A stretch of 64,000 nucleotides of DNA from Kondoa malvinella (taxonomy: Eukaryota; Basidiomycota; Agaricostilbomycetes; Agaricostilbales; Kondoaceae), in NCBI GenBank assembly GCA_039545315.1, contig BCIM01000002.1, positions 1,205,369-1,269,368 of the forward strand, in the 5' to 3' direction. Made by a program: the position numbers and the translations under genes. Each line of letters begins with the position of its first letter. Position 1 is the first letter of the stretch. Below the pieces are notes generated by a model. It was not told the origin of the DNA. It did not search any database and saw nothing but the letters and a program-made list of their open reading frames with translations. Below are positions 1 to 11,487 of the stretch, piece by piece.

Positions 1-1167
1 GTTTCGCCATCCACTGGCCAGCTGCCGACGGGAGAAATCGATCGACCAGATCTGGAAGCTTTCCGTCGCTTCTCTAGTCCGATGCCAAAGCACACGACAG
101 CAGCTTCTCCTCAGCCTCAGAACAATATCTCTCGCAACGAATTCTCCCACAGCTCAACCGACCTACGAGCGTCCTCGTCCTACTTCCCTCGCAGCGAATC
201 GCCTGGCAGATCATCCATGGCGCATAGCGAAAGACCAAAGTCGTTCTGGGGCATGGGCGGGAAATGGAGAGGGCGAAGCAGTGCAGCTGGCTCGATGGCT
301 TCGTATGCGCCATCTGGATCGATGATCGATATGCACCTTGGGCTGTTTCAAGAACGAGATCTCCCACCTATACCACTCAAAGCGGTGTCTAGTGATGTTC
401 GCCCTTCCACCGAGTCTGCACAGTTTGCAACGCAATCTGCAAACAAGAAGAAGAAGAAAGGCTTCAAGAAGTTCTTTTCCAAACTGGTCTCGCCCAAATC
501 TGAACAACCTGATCCCTTGACTGCTGGCAGTTCACCTCTGTACGATGAGCCTAGGAGCAGACCTCTTCAGGATGAAGATTATTACTCTGAGCCGTTGCAA
601 CCTCCCGTGCGCAACATATGTTATTTCCTTCGCTTGATGCTAATTGACTTACAGGCACCGTTCTATCTGTCTTCACAAGCGCTTAGACATGACCGCTCAG
701 CTTCAAGCTCCTCACAAAGCTCCTCCCCGCCTTCACCAGCGCATACACGGTCGTCTTTCATGCCCAGCCCTGATCTGGTTCGTCTGAAATCCAGGGATAC
801 GGGCAATTATCTCGACTCGCAATCCATCAAATCTTACGATCTATATTCCGCTCAATGCAAAGCGCCGCTGGAGACTTCGACGGACCGATACAGTGCGACC
901 TATCCGCCTCTGCGGCGGGAAAAGTCATTGCCTGCGCTGCCTCCGGACGACTCAGTCGAAGCCTGGGAGCAGAGTGCAAACAGGTCGTCTGTTATGCAGT
1001 CAAGTGACGAGTGGGACAGCGTGATCGGCGGTGGTCCAAAGAGCGCGGCACACAAGAAAACGCAAAAGACGCGCAGTAAGGTGTTTAGTCTCTCGTCATT
1101 CAAGAAAGGTGGCTCTTTCGACCTCAACGCATCCACTTTGCGCGAGAAAGAAGTATCACATCGGTAG
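1..1167 (+). CDS. C-terminal part of a serine-rich basic protein (5' end outside window)
   Basis: The frame is open from base 1, so the start lies outside the window. An in-frame intron is likely at 607-654: it has a GTGCGC donor, a CTAAT branch-like site and a TACAG acceptor, and its translation looks unlike the rest. The remaining ~370 residues are rich in serine, proline and arginine. A lysine-rich stretch (KKKKKGFKKFF) lies near 450-480 and a second basic patch near the C-terminus; neither is a recognisable domain. It may be a membrane- or cortex-binding scaffold, but that is a guess from composition only. It ends convergent to the MedA gene, 235 bases away. I do not recognise the family. 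Confidence 0.7.
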   Translation, partial: VSPSTGQLPTGEIDRPDLEAFRRFSSPMPKHTTAASPQPQNNISRNEFSHSSTDLRASSSYFPRSESPGRSSMAHSERPKSFWGMGGKWRGRSSAAGSMASYAPSGSMIDMHLGLFQERDLPPIPLKAVSSDVRPSTESAQFATQSANKKKKKGFKKFFSKLVSPKSEQPDPLTAGSSPLYDEPRSRPLQDEDYYSEPLQPPVRNICYFLRLMLIDLQAPFYLSSQALRHDRSASSSSQSSSPPSPAHTRSSFMPSPDLVRLKSRDTGNYLDSQSIKSYDLYSAQCKAPLETSTDRYSATYPPLRREKSLPALPPDDSVEAWEQSANRSSVMQSSDEWDSVIGGGPKSAAHKKTQKTRSKVFSLSSFKKGGSFDLNASTLREKEVSHR

Positions 1168-1402
1168 ATCTCTTGATCACCACTTCAGAGCCTCAGCTGA
1201 CCAGTAATTCTAGATGTTAACGTTATTTATTGAAGTGCAATTTTGTACAAAGGCAGCTCTGTTCACGGGTGGATTGAGGTTTGCTGGTGTTGCAATACAA
1301 GCAATGATCACGATCATACATTGAAGGGGCCCTTTCCCGACCAAACGATACTGATAAACCTTTGCTACACTGACGAAATTTCGAAGAGCCCTAGACATTC
1401 TG

Positions 1403-4061
1403 TCACATCGGTAACCCGGAAGGCTGTGCGTCTGTCGAGAACGATCTAGAGACGTCAAGAACGCCAGCTGCACTAGATGGCCTTCGAGGTTGATGAGGCG
1501 GATATGTGAAACCATTCTTCTCCCCTGACATGTAATTGTCGTCACCGTAGCTGGCGTTGAATGTAAAGCCGCCATTCGTTGGCGATGCTGGCAGTGACGA
1601 TGCTGTAAAAGCGTTGTTCGACATTACACCCCAAGAACGATGACGCTGATGTGACGAAGCAGGATGCAGACTCTGATTGTTTTGTAATGTCTTGAACCCA
1701 AGATCGCTATGAGAGCGATGATGGCCATGCGAATGAGTCGTAAGAAGAGATGGGCGCTGCTGATGCTGCTGATGCTGAGGGTGCTGAGGATGCTGATCCA
1801 TGAACGAGGGCATTGAATGACCAAAGTCTGTGCCGACACCAAACAGGCCAGACACAGGATGCTGATCGGTGAATCTAGAGTTGCTTGGGTGGCCTTCTTC
1901 GTTCAAGTAAGGGGAAGGAGAATTTTGATGCAACAATGATGAGAAGTCGAATTGCTGCTGTGAAGGAGGTGATGGATAGCTGAAGTGAGCAGGATCATTT
2001 GGCAGCGAAGGTGTAGCCGTCGGCGTCTGATCGGATTCCAGCGGTGCTTCTGAAGTTGTAGAGATGGATAGACCTGAAGCTTTTGAACCCTTGCTTGTTT
2101 TGGTAGCAGTCCTTCTGCCTCTTTTTGGCTGTGGTAGATCGGGCGGAGATGGCACAGCCGTAGATGCCTCTGCAGCGTTCGAGAATGTTGCCGAATACTA
2201 AAGCTAAGGTCAATCTCGGGGCAGTATACAAACAGAGGGAGACTCACTTTGCCCACAATCTTTTTGACAGCATTGGCGATGATCTTCCACGGGAAGACCT
2301 TGACATCCTTTTCAATATTTCGAGGTTTGGGGTTTGGGAAGCCCATAATGAGCTTGAAGTACGCCTCAGAGTCGGCCTTTGATTTTGAGACGGTGATGGG
2401 CTTGAAACCCTCCAGATTCCTTCTTATCCGGTTCTTCTCTTCCACTGAAAACCTTATACCGACTATTCCTTCCAGCAAGTAAATCGCATCGACAGAAGTC
2501 ACAAAGCATTCATTCTTGTCGTCTCTGAAGATGCAAGAGATGACAATGTCTGTAGTCTTGAAATCGACTTGTCGGACTGGAGCAAAGGAAGCTTTGATGA
2601 CGTTCTTGTCTTGGACTCGGATGAATTGCACTAGCCGCCTGCGAGCTGTCCATTCTTCTTGTGACCAACCGCGAGCCATATCATCGAGGTCGCCTTCGAA
2701 TTGGACGACTACTTTCGCGCTTGTAAGTCCTTTAGGTCTTTTCGAGACGGGAGGCAGTTGCGAGCTTCTGATCAGCATAGGTTGACCGGCTGATTCTTCG
2801 GCTGAAGGCAGAGGTGGATGCCTCAGCACTGAAGAGGTATGTGTACCGGCGTTGGGGTTGATAGACATGTCGTCGTCGTCCATCTCGTCTTCGTTTCCTT
2901 GACCGTCTCCTTGTTCTGGAAGCGCTGCTGACTGGTCATCTGGCGGTTGTTCGGGCGGCTGCCCGTTATTATGTCCGGTCGGGTGCCATTGACTAGGCTC
3001 GCTGTCCATCATAGTAGAGTCATTCACTGGGCGATTGCATCAGAGCCGACAAGTAATGTTCAAGGAGCATGCTCACGATTAGATGAAGGAAACATGCCAC
3101 TATCAGAACGACCGCTCATTGACATGCTCAATTGAGGCGAGCTCGAAGGTCTTGATCCATTGCTCAGACGAGGTGACTGTCCTAATGCAGGCGAAAAGGG
3201 AGAATGACTGAAGCGAGGAGATGTGTGCATCGAAGGCGAAAAGTGGGTGAACTCAAAGCCTATGGAACAAAGGGTTCAGAATGTGTTGTGCTGTTGAGAG
3301 GAAGTTTGGACTGACCCGGAGGCCTTGGTGCAGCTCTGTCAGAGTCAAGCGGTTCTCCAGATCTCTTGCGAGACATGTCTGGGGAAGGATAGCCATAAGG
3401 CATCGCTGTAAAAATCGAATCTTTCAGCCTCGAGGCCTATGTCGTGGTAACATCAGGACTGACTCTCGACATAGTCAAAGGATCCAGCATCCGCTGTTGC
3501 CAGCACCACATCATTCGCATCAACCGCTTGAACAATCATGGCGACTCTTCCCGATTGGTAAGGTCGCAACAGACGTGGTGAGTTGGCTACCAGTTCGACT
3601 CTTTCAACGGAAGAAGACCGATCTTCGAACGCGACTCGAGTAGTTGCATCAATGGAACCAAAGACGACTCTGAAAGATCGAATTGGCATTGCGGGGTTCG
3701 GTTGCACATTGATGACGACTTTCACTTGCGAATTGAAGCAGCCAAAGGTAGGCGTCACAAAGACGACGGCGACGTGTGGGAGCGAAAGAGCCCCTTTGGC
3801 ATGACCTATGTAGCGTTGCTGAGCTCTGGAAGCGTTTGGTGATGAGGGAGCAGATTGGAATTGTTGAAGGTTGCCCGCTGAAGAGTTTCGCGAATGAGAC
3901 TGCTGCAGGTTTGAAGCTTGCGACATGTTGAGGTCGTTCATGACTGGACTTCTATTGCCTGATGTGTTGTCTGTGTCAAAGGTATAGTGCTGGCTGGATG
4001 AAGACGTATTTTGCACGTCTTGCATGGAGATGCCAGAACGGGTTGGATCAAAGTGCGACAT
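1403..4061 (-). CDS. medA: Medusa (MedA/Acon-3) type transcriptional regulator
   Basis: Five exons, complement of 1403-2197, 2248-3026, 3077-3259, 3316-3405 and 3464-4061, give 814 residues with phases agreeing at every junction. The N-terminal exon has the block with VVFVTPTFGC and INVQPNP. Exon 4 has the conserved core (RRLVQFIRVQD, then FPNPKPRNIEKD), a combination I know from the Medusa/Acon-3 family of fungal regulators. In ascomycetes these nuclear proteins control conidiophore development, biofilm formation and adhesion; that role here is inferred. The rest is low complexity: S/N/Q-rich N-terminus, acidic linker, basic patch (KPKRGRRTAT) and a His/Gln run near 1753-1800. The start is the first ATG of the open frame. 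It faces an HSF-type gene across a 1.4 kb region. Confidence 0.82.
1753..1800. repeat. Imperfect trinucleotide repeat inside medA
   Basis: On the + strand a run of GCTGCTGAT and GCTGAGG units repeats imperfectly. In medA it codes for a run of His-Pro-Gln and His-Gln-Gln units. Such runs often change length between strains; no variation can be judged from one sequence. Confidence 0.7.
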
Positions 4062-5450
4062 GTGACGAGGTACAGGAAATGGGCTGTTGGGTGAGTGATG
4101 GGCTGATATGGTAGCTGTTCCCTCTGGTTGGTCTACTTCTGTGCATGAGCTCAGACTGCATCCAGGACCTTTGATGCTTGCTTACCTGAATAAATGCTTT
4201 GGTCTGCTGCGTTGCATGTTCAGATTGACCGTACTACAGTGTATTGGCTGAATTGGCTTACCGTTATTATAGGCCTCGTCAAAGGCTAGTGCCATTACAG
4301 ATCCCAGCAGCTTTGGGCGGACGGCAGAGCAATCTGGCTATGTGCCTTTCTCTTGCTATGGATGGCCTTTTTGACCGAATTTCGACGCAAATATATGCAA
4401 GGCGGTGGGTATCAACGAGTGGGTCGGCAAAGCAGACTGTTCCCGCGGCAGATGTTTGAGTTGAGCGAAAGCGCTCAGGCGAGTCGCTATCTTGGACCAA
4501 TCTGGGTGTTTAAGCACGAGTTACCGACAAGACAGTAGAGACAGGTACAACAGTCCAGGAGCGCGGAGAGCTGTACGGAGGTAGAGACACCCTTTGTCTG
4601 TGTCGAAATGCTTAACGCTTGAACTAGCTTCCGCCTGCAAAGTCGCCGACTGCAATGACCAGCACGCCGGAAGTGATGCGCAAACGTCAGCGAAGAGCTG
4701 TTGCGTGGACGACAAGCACCGTATTGAGGGCTAACAGTGATCGACAGCCTGAAAAGGCAGTTTCGGTATTTTGAAAGGCACAGGCACTCTTGTCCGCTTC
4801 AGAACTTCTTCCGGCCGCGCATGCAACACTGGCACGATCCGACAAGTAAGCACCAAGTCGAGTTGAACAGAGTGCTCGTTCAAGTTGGGCTCGAGCGAAT
4901 GCCAGACCGGCGAACAGCGCACATGGCCAGACCTTATCGCGTGCTCCTCTTCAAATTCCGCCTGCCTGTCCTTGCTGTATGCCCTTTTCTGTGCCTCCTT
5001 AGACATGCTGTTGCTGTACTGCTTCTTTCCTCTTGGGCCTTATCTTGTCGTTCCGCTGTCTAATCGAACGAATGCTTCTGTGCTGGCTCGACACAATTAC
5101 TACAGGACTTCTGCAGCTCTAAAACGGCTACATGGAATATTTTGCATGGCGTAGAAGCCGTACGTATGTATACAATTTATCGATAATGTTTCGAGATGAA
5201 AGATCCGAATGCTCTGGACGTGCGTCGAGGTCTGTGCGCTGCCAATGGCCGCTTCTTGCTTGCCTGGCTCCTCTTCTTTCCTCTACTCTGGTCTCCCTTC
5301 CGCGTGATTGCCGTCAGTTGATCGGTGAACGATACCGTGCACTGCCTTTTTTGTTCAATCCAAGAGATCACGAGCCTCTTCAGTCGCTTTGACTGCCTTC
5401 ACAGACCTTCTCTCGGGACAGTCAACGAACGAGCAAGAAAACAACACGAT
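4062..5450. promoter_or_regulatory. Long divergent control region between medA and the HSF-type gene
   Basis: About 1.4 kb with no convincing gene. Open frames here are short and unlike known proteins. It contains pyrimidine-rich runs, typical of fungal promoters, upstream of the HSF gene (5230-5600), and likely holds long leaders of both regulators. Short upstream ATG frames are frequent on both strands, so translation control by leaders is possible but not shown. Confidence 0.5.
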
Positions 5451-7568
5451 ATGGCTGAAGAAGGTGCGTCGCTTCCCGCTGTTACTGAGTCCACACGGTC
5501 TGACTTTGCGCGATCATGGAACAGCTGACACGACGCAATCTCAAAGGTCTGCCGTCTTGTCGAAACTTTTTCTTCTCGCTTCATGTTGCTGAGACGCGTA
5601 TAATTTGACAGGCAATCAACCTATTCTTCTCGAAGCCAGCCAGGCAACCCACCACAATGGCTGCCTTTGCCTCCTCTGCCAAACCACGCGCCTTTCAGCA
5701 ACGGCTCTTTCCCTCGAGATCCATCTGGCTCCTCCATGTTGATGGACAGACACATGTTACCTCGACCCCATCAGCTATACAACCACTTTCCGCCCCCGCC
5801 TGTTCATATCAAAACGGGTGGCTTTGGACAAATTGGATACAATCATTACCCAGGACCTCGAGGGCCGCCTTTTTCCAGCTTTGAAGAGATGCGAGGTGGT
5901 CTGCATTCTCCAGCGGCATCCAGCCCAGGTCTTTCGCCAGCCAATTCTTCTTACAGCACCTTCTTTCCTTCCAATCCTTCCTCCGCAACCTCAGTGGGCT
6001 CTTTACTTCGAGAAGGTGTGCGCTCGCCCCATGGACCTCCTGCAAGGCATCAAGAAGGTGAACCGATGTCATTCATGAATGCTACGCCTAACTTTGATAA
6101 GGCGCCTACTTTCGATATCTATCCACCCTTTCCACAACATGAGCACCAGCGACAACAAGCGCAGCAACGCTCTGACTCCCGTGCTAGCTCTCACCATTCT
6201 CACCATATTGAGCCTCAACAAGCTACCGAACAGTCTGCGCCGGCGCATGCTGAAGCCAGCGCGCAAAACGGTGATCTCGCTCCTAGTCGACCAGCATCAG
6301 TCGATTCTTCACATCTTAGTCGCTCGCAAAGTACAGCAGGTGAAGAACTCGCTCGCGTAGCTAGCAATCAGAGCGCTGCATCAATGGCTGGTTCCGAAAA
6401 TGCCGCTCAAGCTCCGCCAGAGTCAGCTGAAATTGATCGTGAAGGCTCAGTACACGAAACGTCCGCAGAACGAGAAGAGCATCCAGAATTACCTCTGTTC
6501 GATAACAATCAGACAACGCCGTTCATTAGCAAGCTACTGCATTTGCTGACTCATGAGAGATAAGTCGTTCTTCTTTTCGTTCGATTCGAGATCTTATGAG
6601 CTGTACCAATACATATAACGACTATATTCGATGGACGTCTGCTGGTGATGCTTTCATCTTGTCGCACAGTGAGTTTGATGTCAGTCTGACAAATCTGTCC
6701 TAATTGCGGTCTAGCCAATCAATACTTTGCCAACGAGATCCTGCCTCAATTCTTCCGTCACTCGAACACTTCCTCTTTCATCCGCCAGCTTAACCTATAC
6801 GGCTTCTCGCGTCTGCCCATGTAAGCTTCTTTGGCAAAGTCAGATCAACCTAGCTAAAGTGCATTATTTCAGCATGCAACTCCTTGAAACGCTCGATGAT
6901 GGCACAAATTCGCTGGCTGGCTCAGCAGCTCCGTCTTCTTGCTTCTCTGGCTTTTCGCATCCGCAATTTAGGCGCGACGACGAAGAAATGGCAAGAAACA
7001 TCAAACCTCGACCAGGCAAAGTCAGGAACCGATCAAAGAAGGGAGAAGGAGAGCAGGCTGTTTCGAAGCCCAGGGGCGGGAAGAAGTCAGATATTGGGAC
7101 TAGCGCACCGCGGAAGGGCACGAGGTCGGCAGCGAAGAAGAGTCGGGAAAGAGAAGACCTTGATCGAAGAGACTACCCGCATGTCGTAAGTTCATCAGAT
7201 GGTGAATTTTCCCTTGTCTGACGATGCAATTGGAACAGAATATCGGCGGACCACTGCCCGGCATGCCTTTACCACCGCAGCATCTCATGCAACATCATCA
7301 CCACCCTCATCCGCAAATGCCCTCACCCGAAGCGCACATGCACGACATGCAGATGCATAACACCAGTCATCTTCCTCAGCTTGGTCCGCAGAACATGAGC
7401 TACTTCCAAGGACCACCTCAAGCAGGCCCAAGCCATCAATACTCGCTCCCTCGCATGGCTCTTCCTCTGTCATCTCCCGGTCTCCAGGAACATTCACAGA
7501 TGAATATGTCGGACGAACAGCACCACGAGGAAGATTCTGGCCGTACCGACATAGAAACGCATCAATAA
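5451..7568 (+). CDS. HSF-type DNA-binding domain transcription factor
   Basis: Model: 5451-5463, 5644-6559, 6613-6668, 6715-6820, 6873-7185 and 7239-7568, giving 577 residues. The N-terminal ~310 residues are Pro/Ser/His/Gln-rich. The HSF DNA-binding domain follows, starting TTPFISKLL, then [26 protein letters not shown] and finally [19 protein letters not shown]; these are the recognition-helix and wing parts of the family. Behind it is a lysine/arginine-rich region and a His/Met/Pro-rich tail. I see no clear HR-A/B coiled coil, so it resembles Sfl1-like factors more than classical HSF1. The second junction (6560-6612) is non-canonical, ATAAGT to AC. The 13-base first exon is the least certain part; the first in-frame ATG of exon 2 is at 5736. 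Confidence 0.82.
6560..6612 (+). other. Probable AT-AC intron within the HSF domain
   Basis: The frame meets a stop at 6561. No GT lies between the first helix of the domain and that stop, so no ordinary donor fits. An ATAAGT donor at 6560 joined to a TAC acceptor ending at 6612 restores the frame. It also gives exactly 20 residues from the F of FISKLL to the W of YIRW, the same spacing as in HSF proteins. An AT-AG alternative ending at 6600 would add four residues. Confidence 0.6.
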
Positions 7569-8134
7569 TAGTCAAATCAAGTTCAATCCTGGCTGAGAGT
7601 TGAGCTTTGTTTTGGCGATTTTGCGGAGGACGTTGCACTGGTCGACTGTGAGCGGAAGGTGCGAAGTATGTTGCGCTGCCCGAGTATGAGCCACATGAGC
7701 GCGGAAGTGTGTATAGTCGATAAAGAGCTAGGACAAATGGATCAGATATCTTGAGGATCGCGCTGAGCAGACCCACTCAACAGTGTAGCCAAATGCTGGT
7801 CTGTTGCTGCTCAGACCAATGCGGAAATGGATGTGCGAATGTTTGCCTAAGTGGCCGCTGGCGCAGTACTAAGCAAAGGAAAAACGACAGAACAGAAAAG
7901 GCGAAAAACAAAGCAGCAGAAGCAGATCTAAGACGGAAAGGATATCCACAGGCTTGGCGATCCGAGTCGAGCTCATTATGGCTGTCAGAGCCACTTGTTG
8001 CGATATCTTGCGAGTAAAGAGACGCTTGCACTCCGCTAATTGATTCGCATGCCTATCAGAGAGAGGAAAGCCGGTTGTAGTGGTCGAAAATGTCAGACAG
8101 ACGAGTCGGTGCATGCATATTGCTCTTGCATTAT
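7569..8134. other. Intergenic, convergent 3' ends of the HSF-type gene and CCT4
   Basis: About 570 bases between two converging stop codons. I see only short shadow frames, presumably 3' untranslated regions of both genes. Confidence 0.5.
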
Positions 8135-10109
8135 TTATCTCGTGACTGAATAGTCGTCAATTCTAAGCAGCAGTCCCACTGTTTCGGTAGCAAGCTCGAT
8201 CGCAGACGTTGAGACTGTTTAAGTCAGGTCAGTCAAGTTATACAGATACGGTTAAGACTCACCCAGCAGAGGCTGCAGCACACTCTCTTCGAGAATATTG
8301 CTGATCAGACCTTTCCTCACGTTGATACCTGCACTCCGTTCGCCCTTGGCATGTCGGTTTCTGAGTTCCGTGACAATTGCGATCGGATTGAGACCAGCGT
8401 TCTCGGCCAGTGTGGTAGGAATGACTTCGAGGGCTTCTGCGTATGCCTGGAAACAGTATGCTTCCATGCCCTTGAGTGTTTGTGCGTGTGCAGCCAGAAG
8501 TCGCGAGACGTGAATCTCCGGTGCTCCACCGCCAGCAATCAGAGCGCTGTAAAGAAGACGCACGATTAGTTCCAGAAGGGAACGAAAGGCTAGTCCGACG
8601 TACCGCTTCTTGACCAGACATCGCACCACACAAAGCGCATCATGCAAACTCCTCTCGCTCTCCTCCAAGACCATAGCGTTTGCACCAGTACAAAGCACGC
8701 TTACCGTCTTGCCACTCGGGTTCTTGATTCCACTGACACGCACGACCTTGGCACCCCTCTTCTCTACCTCATCAACCAAATCCGCCTGACCAAGCTTATC
8801 ATCCGTGAAACCTTCAATATCGGCGATAGGTTTGCACCCGGTTGACTTGCACACGAATTCAATCTCGTCCCGCTCGATATCTTTGACAACCATGATTTTG
8901 AGTTTGGCAAGGAAGTGAAGGGAAAGATCGTTGACTGCATCTCGGAGGATAGACTTTTGAATGAGAAGCACGTTGCATCCTGTCTTTTTTATGGTTTTGC
9001 AGAGGTTGAGCAAGTATTGACGTTCTTCTTTGAGAATCTTGTCCATTTGTCTGTAGTCGGTGACAACGACAGAGTTGTCCATCTAGCACAGGCTGTGAGC
9101 GTCATAGAGATAGTTGGCAGAAACAGCTTACATCAGGTTTCGGCGCGCTTAACTGGAATTGAATGACAGCAATCTTGGCCTTTTCCACTCTTGCTGGTCC
9201 TCCCGCGCTTGTCAAAGCATTTTGTTGCAGAGCCAACCCTTCAATAAGTTCCGTGTCATCAATAGTGCCTCCGACTTTCTTGACGATACGAATATCCCTT
9301 AGATCCACGTTCTCCGTCTTCTCATCAACCAGCCTCTTCACTGAGTCTACAGCTATCGGAGCAAGCACTGAAGAGTATTGTGAGACAATCTTGGAGTTTA
9401 GCGAGGTAGAAGCGGCGCGAAGGAGAGAGTCGCGGTCAGAAAGGTTGACAGGCGTCGAAATGCCTTCGAGGTATTCGACTGCTTTTCTGCTTGCGCGAGA
9501 GAAGGATTCGGAAATGATGGTTGGGTGAATGCCTGTTCGCGCTCATTAGAACAGGTTCCAGAGGAAAGTATCGACATAACGAACCTTTGGCTAGCAACTT
9601 TTCGGCAGCACTCAATAAAGCTCCTGCTATAACGACAACAGACGTTGTGCCGTCTCCTGCAGCTATGTCTTGAGCTTGCGAGAGGTCTACAAGCTGTGCA
9701 AATGCCAACCTCGTATTAAGCTCTAGTCAAGCTTTAAGCGGGCAAACAACGCACCATTCGAGCACTTGGATGCATAGCGCCAATGTTCTTGAGGATTGTA
9801 GCGCCATCATTAGTGACCAGCACTTCTCCAGTTGCAGTTGTTAACATCTTGTCCTGTAAGTTCAGACCCCGGAGTCAGTGCTACCACACAGCAGCCAGCG
9901 GTCTGCCCTACCATTCCCTTTGGACCCAAGGAAGATCTGACAACATCGGCCACAGCTGCAACACACATACAGATTAGACGAGAGAAGCGCGACACTTTTT
10001 CAATGCACGCACCTTTTGCAGCAGTCAAATTGCTCAAGCGGACTTCTGAACCTTTAGTCGAGCCGTTGAATTCGACTTGAGCTGGTCTTGCGCTCTTGTT
10101 GGCTGCCAT
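8135..10109 (-). CDS. CCT4: Chaperonin CCT/TRiC subunit delta
   Basis: Eight exons, complement of 8135-8214, 8263-8546, 8604-9082, 9132-9532, 9585-9693, 9755-9853, 9912-9955 and 10013-10109, sum to 530 residues, the usual length. The protein is one of eight subunits of the cytosolic ring that folds actin, tubulin and other clients using ATP. Visible motifs are the ATP-binding GDGTTS, the N-terminal [10 protein letters not shown] and TNDGATIL, and the C-terminal GGGAPE. The apical block with [15 protein letters not shown] and [12 protein letters not shown] is specific to the delta subunit. The start is the only ATG near the conserved N-terminus. All junctions are GT-AG and phase-consistent. 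Confidence 0.95.
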
Positions 10110-11487
10110 GATTATCGCGGTGTTGCGTCAAAGTGCGTTTTTCATAGACGTCAACTCTTGACCCGGTGCAGCGAAGTGCAAGCAGAAGCAGTGGTCTGTA
10201 TCTCTCTGAAAGTCTCTGACCAAGTCTACAGTGGCTGCTTTTCCCCTCTGTTGCTGCTTTGCTCGAAATGCCACTTCGCGCCAGCATGCATGACAGAGCT
10301 GCCTGTCCGTCTCGTGTCGCGTCTTCTTGTCCGTTTCTGTTTTCTGCTCTTGTCCAGCTGCACGTCTACTTGTTCCCCCTTCCCCGATGCGCTATACCCT
10401 AATGCATCTTGCTTTCCTCTTGAGTTGTGTCAACGCGAGCTTTGTCTGCAGTGCGAACACGTGGACCGCTCTCATGAGCGATATGTTCCCTTTCTGCCAT
10501 TTCATCTGGCTCTCAGAACGCTGACGTGAGGCTCGAGGTATAGCCTGTCATCTAGTCATGCAGTCCTTTTCCGTTGCCCAGCTTGCCTCTCTTACTCTGG
10601 TCCATATCAAGGCTTTGATTGCACACGATCCAATAGCTTAGTCCGCGAGGTCTCTCTCAAGTGTAGGTTTCCTCTGCAGGGTACTATGACTGCTTGTAGA
10701 AGACTTACTGGTGGAAGGCGGTTTTACCTAGTCCCTCGAAGCCGTCCCAGCCTGGACACAGGTCACTGAAGAGGAGGAAATAGAGGGACATATATGCTGT
10801 ACTTTGCGCAATAGCGTCAGGCTTACCATGACATGACCCAGATTTCAGCAGCTTGGACAGTTGTATATCGTCAACCACTGCAGGACTTGGGAACTCTCTT
10901 TGCCAGTCGCTTACAGCTGTGCTTTCCATTCTCGTCGCCAAGCAGCATCGACACCGGTCAATCTACTCAAGTCATGCATTTAAAGTTGCTCATGTTTTTC
11001 ATCATGCATCAAGAATTCTCAAGATCCTGTTCTGGGTCTAAATGGGCTCTCTCAACTCAACGATGGCCTATTCGTGGAACTTGCAGGCACGGTAGACAAG
11101 TAAGAACGAGCGAGAGAAGCGCCCAACCCGGCTCTACTCGACTGGGTCCTTTCAGTCCATTGCATGATTTTCCTCCTTTCACTTTGAGGCATGGGCGCCT
11201 TTCCCTTCTTTGCAACCGTGATTTGCAGATCCCTTTTTTCGTTCCTCTTTCCTTCTGGTTCATTGCATTCCATAGCAGTCGTTCCCTCTTTGCCTCTTTG
11301 CGCGTTGGCCTTTAGACTCTTGTTTCCTTTCATCGCGTTGGTCAGCAACTCAATCACTGGGTGATTTGAGTAAACCACAATAGCCCCCTTTCCATCGAAC
11401 CACCTTTGCTGCCAACCTAGTGAGCCTGACAACTTTTAACCTGCTCTGACTTGTACTGACGCGCTCCAAACAGCTGGCACGCGCATC
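10110..11487. promoter_or_regulatory. Divergent upstream region of CCT4 and the PAS-kinase-like gene
   Basis: About 1.4 kb without a convincing gene. The part next to the kinase (11160-11480) is rich in T and C tracts, as in strong fungal promoters and leaders. Short open frames on both strands show no family resemblance. The length suggests the kinase has a long leader, as many regulatory genes do. Confidence 0.5.

Noticed and set aside
6560..6612. U12-type (minor spliceosome) intron in the HSF gene
   Set aside because: The donor is ATAAGT, not ATATCC, and no TTCCTTAAC-like branch site precedes the end. A major-spliceosome AT-AC intron fits better.
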